Shown here one piece after another: positions 1-8,925 of a stretch of DNA of 26,590 bases. The notes under the pieces are model-generated. The model did no database searches. It was not told the DNA's origin and was given only the letters and a program-made list of their open reading frames with translations. A program made the translations under genes and the position numbers. Each line of letters starts with the position of its first letter. Within the stretch, counting starts at the first letter, position 1. The DNA is from Deltaproteobacteria bacterium (GTDB taxonomy: Bacteria > Desulfobacterota > Desulfobacteria > Desulfobacterales > JAFDCJ01): positions 1-26,590 of the forward strand of contig JAJRVC010000395.1 in the NCBI GenBank assembly GCA_024277475.1, in the 5' to 3' direction.

Positions 1-876
1 ATCCTGACCTTAAGCTTAAACCTGTTAAACGGGTATGTGGGCCTGCTTTCCATCGGCCATACCGCGTTTTACGGCATCAGCGCCTATGCTTCGGCAAAAC
101 TCGTCATGGAGGCAGGCCTGCCCTTTCCCCTGGCCATGCTGGGCGCCGGAGCCGTGGCCGGCATTGCCGGCTACCTGATTGCCAAACCCACCCTGCGTCT
201 TTCAGGAATCTACATGACCCTGGCAACCCTGGGCTTTAACATGATCTTTTTTCTATTACTGCAAAACTGGATGAGTTTCACCAATGGCCCCCTGGGAATC
301 ATGGATATTCCTCCACCGAACATTTTCGGCTACAAAATCGAAACCCGCGTCCAGTACTATTACTTTATCTTTTTTCTGGTTTTGCTGACTATTATCAGTA
401 TGCATCGCCTGATGACCTGCCGATTCGGCCGTGCCCTGATGAGTATCCGCGAAAATGAACTGGCGGCTGAAGCAATGGGCGTCCATACCACCCGATACAA
501 AATACAGGCTTTTGTGCTGGCCGCTTTCTTTGCCGGCATCGCCGGTAGTTACTATGCGCACTTTGTCAAGTATATCAGCCCGGACAGCTTTTATATTTAT
601 GAGTCCTTTATCCTTCTTGCCATGCTCGCTTTCGGTGGCCAGGGAAACCTGATCGGACCGGTGGTGGGAGCTGCTGTGTTAATCATCATACCAGAACTAT
701 TTCGTTTTCTGCAGGAATATCGTATGCTGGTATATGGTGGTGTCCTGGTCATTATGATGCTGGTGCGTCGACAGGGTCTGTTGGGCGGCAGGGATTACAG
801 TTTAAGGCTGCGATGGTTTGATGAACCTCAAAAAGTTATTTACACCCGGGGCGATAAGTTTTTGCCGCTTGAATAG
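1..876 (+). CDS. livM: Branched-chain amino acid ABC transporter permease LivM (5' end cut by window)
   Basis: Inner-membrane permease of a Liv-type importer. The frame is open from base 1 and encodes a typical LivM core: an N-terminal hydrophobic helix with an LNLLNGYVGLLSIGH motif (LivM family: LNLLxGYxGxxSLGHxAF), repeated membrane segments, and the cytoplasmic RFGRALMSIRENELAAEAMG loop that contacts the ATPases. The first in-frame start codon visible (GTG at 37) lies inside the conserved region, so the true start is upstream of the window. It ends with a charged tail and TAG. livG and livF follow on the same strand, but a 232-base gap separates it from livG, longer than usual in liv operons. 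The family is secure; the substrate (leucine-type amino acid, urea or another small amide or acid) cannot be told from the permease alone. Confidence 0.93.
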   Translation: MLTLSLNLLNGYVGLLSIGHTAFYGISAYASAKLVMEAGLPFPLAMLGAGAVAGIAGYLIAKPTLRLSGIYMTLATLGFNMIFFLLLQNWMSFTNGPLGIMDIPPPNIFGYKIETRVQYYYFIFFLVLLTIISMHRLMTCRFGRALMSIRENELAAEAMGVHTTRYKIQAFVLAAFFAGIAGSYYAHFVKYISPDSFYIYESFILLAMLAFGGQGNLIGPVVGAAVLIIIPELFRFLQEYRMLVYGGVLVIMMLVRRQGLLGGRDYSLRLRWFDEPQKVIYTRGDKFLPLE

Positions 877-1108
877 TGATAATTCCATCTTGTTCGCCTT
901 ACGGGTTAAACACTTTTTATAATATGATGATGCCCAAATAGTTTTATTGGCGGTAAAATTTGACAATCTCGTAAAAAGTCAAAATTCTCGAATTTTGATC
1001 TTATAACCTATTGAAATTATTAAGTGTGAAGTTTTATTTTCGTGTTTTTTGTGCCTTTTTGCGGCCACATCAAATTTGAATTCTGAGACGTAAGATCTAT
1101 TCACTAGT
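877..1108. repeat. livM-livG spacer with AT-rich inverted repeat
   Basis: This non-coding gap interrupts the liv genes. Bases 980-997 form a near-perfect inverted repeat, CAAAATTC-TC-GAATTTTG, preceded by TCTCGTAAAAAGTC. The rest is low-complexity, T-rich sequence (1036-1060). It looks like the remnant of a small dispersed element rather than a regulatory region, but an internal promoter for livG cannot be excluded. I saw no convincing -35/-10 pair. Confidence 0.4.
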
Positions 1109-1891
1109 ATGGCTTTATTGGAAATCACAAAAGTAACCAAAGATTTCGGCGGTCTTGAGGCGCTCAGCAATGTCTCCATCCAGATAAATGATGGTGACAT
1201 CATCAGCCTTATCGGTCCCAACGGTGCCGGCAAAACAACACTTTTTAACTGTATCACGGGAACGATGCCCCCGACATCCGGTTCGATCAAATTTCTGGGG
1301 TCGCAATTGGTCGGTCTGCCGCCCCATGAGGTGGCGCGACGGGGAATTACACGAACCTTCCAGCACATCCGCCTGTTTAATCGTATGACCGTGCTGGAGA
1401 ATGCCATGGTGGGAAACGATTACAACGGTCGTACCGGGATTTTCAGTGCGCTGCTGCGTCCTCCCCGGGTAGGCCGGGAGGAAAAGGATTCCAAAGAAAA
1501 ATGTTATGAGGTGCTGTCTTTGTTCGGCGAAAGACTGCTTCCCCGTCTGACCCAGTCTGCCGATATGCTTTCATACGCCAACCGCAGGCGTCTTGAGATT
1601 GCCCGGGCACTGGTAGCCGACCCCCGGTTAATTCTACTCGATGAACCTACCGCCGGGATGAATCCCCATGAAACCCAGGGTATCGTAGATCTGATCCGTT
1701 TGATCCGGGAGCGGGGCCATACCGTGCTGGTTATCGAGCATAAAATGAAAGTGGTTATGACGGTATCCGATCGGATTGTCGTGTTGGATCACGGTGCGAA
1801 AATCGCCGAAGGGACGCCGGATGAAATTGCCGGTGACGCCAATGTAATCGAGGCATACATGGGAGGTCGTCAGCGTGCTCAAGCTGAGTAA
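1109..1891 (+). CDS. livG: Branched-chain amino acid ABC transporter ATP-binding protein LivG
   Basis: One of the two ATPases that power the Liv importer at the cytoplasmic face. The 260-residue protein has Walker A GPNGAGKTT near residues 36-44, a Q-loop region (RTFQHIRLF), an ABC signature of the LivG type (LSYANRRRLE in place of LSGGQ), Walker B LILLDEPTAGMNP, and the H-loop VIEHKMKVV. Length and the AGMNP motif are typical of LivG. It starts at ATG 1109; no strong Shine-Dalgarno (SD) sequence precedes it. Its 3' end overlaps livF by 17 bases, so the two ATPases are probably translationally coupled. Confidence 0.95.
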   Translation: MALLEITKVTKDFGGLEALSNVSIQINDGDIISLIGPNGAGKTTLFNCITGTMPPTSGSIKFLGSQLVGLPPHEVARRGITRTFQHIRLFNRMTVLENAMVGNDYNGRTGIFSALLRPPRVGREEKDSKEKCYEVLSLFGERLLPRLTQSADMLSYANRRRLEIARALVADPRLILLDEPTAGMNPHETQGIVDLIRLIRERGHTVLVIEHKMKVVMTVSDRIVVLDHGAKIAEGTPDEIAGDANVIEAYMGGRQRAQAE

Positions 1892-2585
1892 TATCGACAC
1901 GTTTTACGGACCCATACAGGCGTTGCGCAATGTCTCGCTGAGAGTTGAGGACGGTGAGATTGTTTCGTTGCTCGGTGGGAATGCCTGTGGCAAGTCAACA
2001 ACCATGAAGACTATCCTGGGGCTGGTTAAATCCCGAAAAGGCACCATCGAATTCAGGGGAAAACGTATTGACAAACTGCGACCTTCTGCGATCGTACGGG
2101 CGGGAATATCTCCGGTGCTCGAAGCACGGCGCCTGTTTCCTTACCTGACGGTCTATGAAAATTTGCTGATGGGTGCCTATACCCGGGCCGATAAAAAAGA
2201 AATTCACAAAGACATTGAGTATATTTACGATCTTTTCCCGGTGGTCAAATCTCGCTACAAGCAGCTGGCATCCACCCTCAGTGGTGGGGAGCAGCAGATG
2301 GTAGCCATGGCCAGGGCATTGATGGCCCGGCCGAAATTATTGATTATGGACGAGCCGTCAATGGGCTTGTCGCCGCTTTTTGTCGACAGGATTTTCAGCA
2401 TAATTCAGCAGATCAACCAAAATCAGGGGGTCTCAATACTTCTTGTAGAGCAAAATGCCAACATGGCGCTGTCCATTGCCAGCCGTGGATATGTACTTCA
2501 GACCGGTGAAATCGTGCTGAATGACACCGCCCAAAATCTACTGAGCAATCCCCAGATGCAGAAAGCCTATTTGGGGGTGGCATAG
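1875..2585 (+). CDS. livF: Branched-chain amino acid ABC transporter ATP-binding protein LivF
   Basis: Second ATPase of the Liv importer, 236 residues. It begins with GTG inside the end of livG. Motifs: Walker A GGNACGKSTT, where the usual GANGAGKTT has Cys at the variable position but keeps the essential GKST; signature LSGGEQQMVAMARAL; Walker B LLIMDEPSMGLSP; H-loop LLVEQNANMAL. The MDEPSMGLSP string and C-terminal layout are characteristic of LivF. No livK binding protein or livH is inside the window; they may lie upstream. Confidence 0.95.
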   Translation: MLKLSNIDTFYGPIQALRNVSLRVEDGEIVSLLGGNACGKSTTMKTILGLVKSRKGTIEFRGKRIDKLRPSAIVRAGISPVLEARRLFPYLTVYENLLMGAYTRADKKEIHKDIEYIYDLFPVVKSRYKQLASTLSGGEQQMVAMARALMARPKLLIMDEPSMGLSPLFVDRIFSIIQQINQNQGVSILLVEQNANMALSIASRGYVLQTGEIVLNDTAQNLLSNPQMQKAYLGVA

Positions 2586-2689
2586 AGAAGATTTCAAAAG
2601 CATAGCCATTTCTTTACGATATTTCTTGGGAAGCAAAAATTAGCAGAAAATTTAAGTGAAATTTTAACCTCAAACTCTGGGAGCCAACC

Positions 2690-3628
2690 ATGAACAAAAT
2701 TGAAAGAGTCGATCGGGTTTTAAACGGCGAGGAGGTGGACAGGCCGCCCCTTTCACTCTGGTATCATTTCGGTATACAACATGCCGGGGGAGAACAATTT
2801 GCCAGGATTACCCTGGAATTTTTTAACTACTACGATTTTGATTTTTTAAAAGTCATGAACGATTATTTTTATCCACCCCCCCAGGGCCTGGATGCGGTAA
2901 AGACCGGGGAGGATTTAAAACGTATCACCCCCTTCGATGTAGAACAAACCGACTGGCAGGAACAGTTCAAGGCCCTGGAATATATAAGTACGGAGCTGAA
3001 GGGCAACGCTTATTTTATTGATACGGTTTTTGATCCCTGGCAAAGCATACGCCGTAATATGGCGGGGGAAAATATCGATGCGCTGATGCAAAATGAACCC
3101 CAGGGTCTGCTGGAAGCCCTGGATATTGTTGCAGACAACCTGATCAACTATTGCAAGAAGTCACTGACCATCGGAACAGCCGGTATTTTTATGTCAGTGC
3201 CGGCGGCCAGCGAGTTGATCAGCCGGGAAAATTTTCTCAGGTTTGTCAAGCCGCCTGCCGTGAAGGTGTTTAAAGCGATTTCTGCGCTTGGCAAAATGAA
3301 TACGGCCCACATTCACGGGGAAGATTTATTTTTTGATGATGTGCTGGACTTTCCGGTGGATATTTTCAGCTGGTGGGATCGGAGCCCTAAGGGCCCCTCG
3401 CTGCAATGGGTCAAAGAGCGAGTGCCGGGCTGTGTCATGGGTGGAATCAATCAAAAAATTGTGGCCCGAACCACCCGGGAATTTTTAAAAAACCATGTCC
3501 GGGAAGGAATCGAGCTGGGCGGAAAAACACGGTTCTTCCTGGCCAACGGCTGCAGCAGCGATTCCTGGGGGTACCCGGCATTGATGCAGGCCATCGTAGA
3601 GGCAGCCAAGGCAGCCGGAAATTCGTAG
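2690..3628 (+). CDS. Uroporphyrinogen decarboxylase-like (URO-D/MtaA superfamily) protein
   Basis: 312 residues of the URO-D fold, which includes HemE and the corrinoid:coenzyme M methyltransferases MtaA/MtbA. It is unlikely to be HemE: the HemE N-terminal motif (RxPxWxMRQAGR) is replaced by RPPLSLWYHFG. Methyltransferase members bind zinc through H-x-C plus a distal Cys; here the matching site reads HIHG (His207, His209) with a candidate distal Cys288 in NGCSSDS, so a metal site of altered ligand set is plausible. An SD-like GGGAG at about 2679 supports ATG 2690. It lies 104 bases after livF and 72 bases before an FGGY kinase on the same strand. Substrate unknown; a methyl transfer or decarboxylation role is inference from the fold. 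Confidence 0.8.
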   Translation: MNKIERVDRVLNGEEVDRPPLSLWYHFGIQHAGGEQFARITLEFFNYYDFDFLKVMNDYFYPPPQGLDAVKTGEDLKRITPFDVEQTDWQEQFKALEYISTELKGNAYFIDTVFDPWQSIRRNMAGENIDALMQNEPQGLLEALDIVADNLINYCKKSLTIGTAGIFMSVPAASELISRENFLRFVKPPAVKVFKAISALGKMNTAHIHGEDLFFDDVLDFPVDIFSWWDRSPKGPSLQWVKERVPGCVMGGINQKIVARTTREFLKNHVREGIELGGKTRFFLANGCSSDSWGYPALMQAIVEAAKAAGNS

Positions 3629-3700
3629 CCGACAACCTACTGTGTGGAGGAGTAATCAGACAAACCTTGTTCACCAGCAATGATAGCATCACATCCTTAA

Positions 3701-5191
3701 ATGCTTAGAAAAATGAACTTTTTAGTGATAGACGTCGGCACATCGGTCTGTCGGGCCGCGGTTGTTTCGGGGAAAGGGGAAATTCTATCCCAAAGCCGTT
3801 GTCCGCTCAGCATCGATCACCCCCGGCCGTCCTTTGCTGAAATCGATACCAACCGGCTCTGGCTGCTGGTTCAAAAGGTAATCGAATGCGAAGTTGATAA
3901 GCATCCCGGCATCACTTTTGATGCCATCGGTGTCAGCGCAATGCTGGGCTATGTGTTTCTGGATAAGGCGGGTCACCCGCTGATGCCGGCCATTACCTAT
4001 GCGGATAACCGGGCAACAGCCGAGATGGAAAAAATCCGGCGAATTTTCCCGGAAGAGAAATTCTTTGCAATAACCGGCCGCCAGCCCAGCCCGTTGCTTC
4101 TGGCACCAAAAATTAAGTGGCTTGCTAAACACAGCCCGGATACGGCTAATAAACTGGAGCACATCATAGGTCTCAAGGATGACATTATTCGACGCCTGAC
4201 CGGCAATATTCAGACGGATGTGGCCCATCTCGATTATTCAGGATTGTACAACATATACAAAGGAGAACTTGAGTCCGATATTCTGGAGGCCCTCAACATT
4301 AAGCAAAACCTCTTTTCAGCCCCCACACCGGCTACGGGCATTGCCGGTACGGTTTCAGCCCAGGCAGCCGGACAACTGGGATTGATCCGCGGCACACCTG
4401 TCATTGCCGGCAGCTCGGATGGAACCACAGCCATGTACGGTGCCGGTGTTCTGGAAGAGGGAACTGCCGTACTGGTTTCCGGTACGACGGACGTATTAAT
4501 GATGTACTGTGCGTCGGCACCCCGAAACACCAGCCGCGCCCTGTGCGTCAACTCCGGTATGGTGCCGGGTTCCTATCTGGTTGGCGGTCCCCTGGGCTTA
4601 TCGGGCGGTAGCCTGCATTATTTCGAGCAACTGTTGCAGGCACCCGTTACCAGGCTTGAAAAAAAGATAGACGCCCTGCCGCCCGGTTCAAACGGTCTTT
4701 TGGTTTTGCCGGGTTTAACCGGAGAACGATCACCTTATTGGAAAGAGTATCTGACCGGCACCATAATCGGGTTGACACCTGATCACAAAAGCGAGCAATT
4801 GCTGCGGGCTGTCATGGAGGGATGTGTGCTGCGCATGCTGGGTTTGTTAGATCTATTATCACAAGACCGGCTGCAACCCCGGGCACTAAACGTGGTGGGC
4901 GGCGGTGCAAACATTGATGCCTGGAACCAGATTCGGTCGGATGCATCCGGTTTGGAAGTCAGAAGGCTTTCGGTCATCGAAGCCACCTCTCTGGGTACGG
5001 CTCTTTTTTGTATGGCCGGGCTGGATAAAACCCGATCCCTGAAAGAAATCGCCGGAGAATGGATAAAAATAGACAAACGATTCAGGCCCAATAATAGCCA
5101 CACCCGGATTTACAAAGAGCTGTCCCGGCTCTTTGAGGTCCAAATCCAATCTAATAGGGATGTATATCAGGGCTTAAATGAATTAAAGTAA
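3701..5191 (+). CDS. FGGY-family carbohydrate kinase (xylulokinase-like)
   Basis: ATP-dependent sugar or polyol kinase of the FGGY family, 496 residues. The N-terminal phosphate-1 motif is VIDVGTSVCRAAVV; the substrate and catalytic segment AGSSDGTTAMYGAG places the probable catalytic Asp at residue 240; LPGLTGERSPYW and LNVVGGGANIDAWNQIRSD match the second nucleotide-binding half of XylB-type kinases. Both ATPase lobes look intact. ATG 3701 is followed by another ATG at 3713 that is better placed against the family N-terminus; neither has a strong SD. Xylulose, ribulose, glycerol, gluconate or erythritol-type substrates are all possible. Its close pairing with the URO-D-like gene suggests a shared pathway, which I cannot name. 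Confidence 0.85.
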   Translation: MLRKMNFLVIDVGTSVCRAAVVSGKGEILSQSRCPLSIDHPRPSFAEIDTNRLWLLVQKVIECEVDKHPGITFDAIGVSAMLGYVFLDKAGHPLMPAITYADNRATAEMEKIRRIFPEEKFFAITGRQPSPLLLAPKIKWLAKHSPDTANKLEHIIGLKDDIIRRLTGNIQTDVAHLDYSGLYNIYKGELESDILEALNIKQNLFSAPTPATGIAGTVSAQAAGQLGLIRGTPVIAGSSDGTTAMYGAGVLEEGTAVLVSGTTDVLMMYCASAPRNTSRALCVNSGMVPGSYLVGGPLGLSGGSLHYFEQLLQAPVTRLEKKIDALPPGSNGLLVLPGLTGERSPYWKEYLTGTIIGLTPDHKSEQLLRAVMEGCVLRMLGLLDLLSQDRLQPRALNVVGGGANIDAWNQIRSDASGLEVRRLSVIEATSLGTALFCMAGLDKTRSLKEIAGEWIKIDKRFRPNNSHTRIYKELSRLFEVQIQSNRDVYQGLNELK

Positions 5192-5258
5192 TAGTTTTAA
5201 ATATTTAATCTACTATTTTCGATTGGGAAACGAATATTCAATTTACAATCGGGATTTC

Positions 5259-5289
5259 CCTCCGAGCCGTAGGATCTACGAGCTGGAGG
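5259..5289. repeat. REP-like palindromic hairpin, copy 1
   Basis: The sequence folds into a stem of CCTCC, AGC and CGTAG paired with CTACG, GCT and GGAGG around a three-base GAT loop, with only single-base bulges. Related sequences occur at 5876-5921 and 5933-5973 on the far side of the shikimate kinase gene, and a faint one at 14049-14070. No T-tract follows, so it is not a simple terminator. Confidence 0.6.
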
Positions 5290-5338
5290 CCGCTCCGCTA
5301 CGACCGGCTGGCTATGCTTGTCCGGGTTAGGGTGATTA

Positions 5339-5848
5339 GTGAACATCTATTTCTGCGGCATGATCGGTTCCGGCAAGACGACCATTGGAAAGAGTTTGGC
5401 GAAAGTACTCCAACTTGATTTTTATGATCTCGATCAGGAAATGGACGAAATTCTGGGCTATTCTTTCCATAAACTGGTTGAAGACAAGGGATGGGTGGCT
5501 TTCCGCGAGCTGGAGTACTCGATCTGCAAGGATTTTTCGCGATTGAAAAAATCCGTCATATGTCTCGGGGGTGGAACCGTGCGCTACGAATGGAACATGG
5601 ATGTTTTAAGGGGAACCGGTCTGATCATCCTGTTGACGGCATCCACGGAAGAACTCATCCGGCGCGTAAAACCGGCGGACCGACCCCGGGTAAATGTCGG
5701 CACCACCCTGCAAGAGGATATTCGCATGATGTGGCAGACCTCCAGAGACAAATACTACAGTGCCGCGGACATCGTTTACCAAACAGATCAAAAAAGCATT
5801 GAGGAAGAAATCCGGGAACTCAAACAGATGGTTTTGGATTATTTGTAA
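5339..5848 (+). CDS. aroK: Shikimate kinase
   Basis: Phosphorylates shikimate at the 3-hydroxyl with ATP in the chorismate (aromatic amino acid) pathway; cytosolic. The 169-residue length is normal for AroK/AroL. Diagnostic residues are all present: Walker A GMIGSGKTT (Lys13), the DLDQE shikimate-binding Asp32, Arg56 in AFRELE, the GGG loop at 77-79 (CLGGGTV), the lid RP at 115-116, and Arg136 near SRDKYY. The GTG start at 5339 has AGGGTGA just upstream. It stands 147 bases after the FGGY kinase with a REP-like hairpin between, and other REP-like copies follow, so it may be a separate transcript. No other aro gene is in the window. A shikimate-kinase-like enzyme for another substrate is possible but not needed to explain these residues. 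Confidence 0.85.
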   Translation: MNIYFCGMIGSGKTTIGKSLAKVLQLDFYDLDQEMDEILGYSFHKLVEDKGWVAFRELEYSICKDFSRLKKSVICLGGGTVRYEWNMDVLRGTGLIILLTASTEELIRRVKPADRPRVNVGTTLQEDIRMMWQTSRDKYYSAADIVYQTDQKSIEEEIRELKQMVLDYL

Positions 5849-5875
5849 CCGTTCACAGGTTCACCCCCCTGGCCT

Positions 5876-5973
5876 CTCTCCGAGCTGTATGCTCTATATG
5901 CTCTACGAGCAGGAAGCCGGCTTGTAGCCCACCCTCCGGCGTGTAAGACCTACGGGCTGGAAGCGGCCCCGGA
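5876..5973. repeat. REP-like repeat cluster, copies 2 and 3
   Basis: Two more relatives of the 5259-5289 hairpin sit in tandem. Copy 2 (about 5876-5921) keeps CTCCGAGC, CTCTACGAGC and GGAAGCCGGC but has a small internal expansion. Copy 3 (5933-5973) keeps CCTCCG, GTAAGACCTACG and GCTGGAAGC, and its ends CTCCGG and CCGGAG are complementary. Together with copy 1 they bracket the shikimate kinase gene. Confidence 0.5.
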
Positions 5974-6052
5974 GAGTGCGACATATAAGATCAGATACGA
6001 CCCGTGGCAGGTTGCCAAATATGAATCTGAATAAAGAATGCGGAGAGTAATT

Positions 6053-6436
6053 TTACTTTTTATTTTTCAGCAGCGCCTCCAGACCGGCAAACGGCCTGTT
6101 GCCGGCAGCCGGCGTTTGCTCCCCGCCCGGCGTTACCTCACTGTAGGTTGCGGAATCCTCATGGCGCGAATGCTCATTTTCGTGGCAGTACAGGCACAAT
6201 AATTCCCAGTTGCTGCCGTCGGAAGGATTGTAGTCGTGGTTGTGGTCCCGGTGATGGACCGTGAGCTCGCGAAGCTTTTTCCCGCTGAATTCGCGTCCGC
6301 ACCGCGCACAGACCCAGGGATAAATTTTGAGCGCTTGCGCCCGATAGGTCTTCTCCCGCTGCTCACGTTCGTGTCGGGCCTCGGCAACAATACGGTTCTG
6401 ACTTTCGATGTCTGATGGTGTCTTCTTCGATGGCAT
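6053..6436 (-). CDS. yajD: YajD-family HNH nuclease
   Basis: Small HNH-fold protein of 127 residues closely resembling E. coli YajD: the YRAQALKIYPWVCARCGREF stretch, LRELTVHHRDHNH, and DGSNWELLCLYCHENEHS are near identical to my recollection of that family. Cys43/Cys46 and Cys81/Cys84 would bind a structural zinc; His61-His62 and the later His/Asn residues form the HNH site. The start ATG is preceded by AGAGG at proper spacing. The extra N-terminal 20-25 charged residues (RHEREQREK) are not in E. coli YajD. It faces away from parE. Cellular role is unproven; nuclease activity is expected from the fold. Confidence 0.9.
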   Translation of the reverse strand: MPSKKTPSDIESQNRIVAEARHEREQREKTYRAQALKIYPWVCARCGREFSGKKLRELTVHHRDHNHDYNPSDGSNWELLCLYCHENEHSRHEDSATYSEVTPGGEQTPAAGNRPFAGLEALLKNKK

Positions 6437-8674
<2,238 letters not shown>

Positions 8675-8689
8675 AAGTAGTCGTTCAGG

Positions 8690-8904
8690 GGTTCAAGGTT
8701 CAGAGGTTCCGGGTTAAAATACAACTCTGCCCGCGTTGATCCGTGAGCGCAAAATTGCCACGATAGCGTTGCTTCACGGTGGGTGGATAAATACATGAGA
8801 ATAGAAAAATTTGAGAATATTGTGGTAACCATCAACCTTAAACTCTGAACGTCCGAAGATTTGAACCCTATACCTTTAAACCCTGAACCTCTGAACCTTG
8901 AACC
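8690..8904. repeat. Inverted-repeat (MITE-like) element between parE and parC
   Basis: Arms at 8690-8715 and 8879-8904 are inverted copies matching at 25 of 26 positions, built on GGTTCAAGGTTCAGAGGTTC. The roughly 160-base interior has no coding potential and includes further degenerate versions of the same motif near 8835-8875. The whole gap between parE (ends 8674) and parC (starts 8926) is this element plus short flanks. The same motif recurs at 11376-11435 and 19677-19725. No target-site duplication or transposase is evident, so mobility is inference. Confidence 0.65.
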
Positions 8905-8925
8905 TCTCAACCGGAGCAAAACAAC

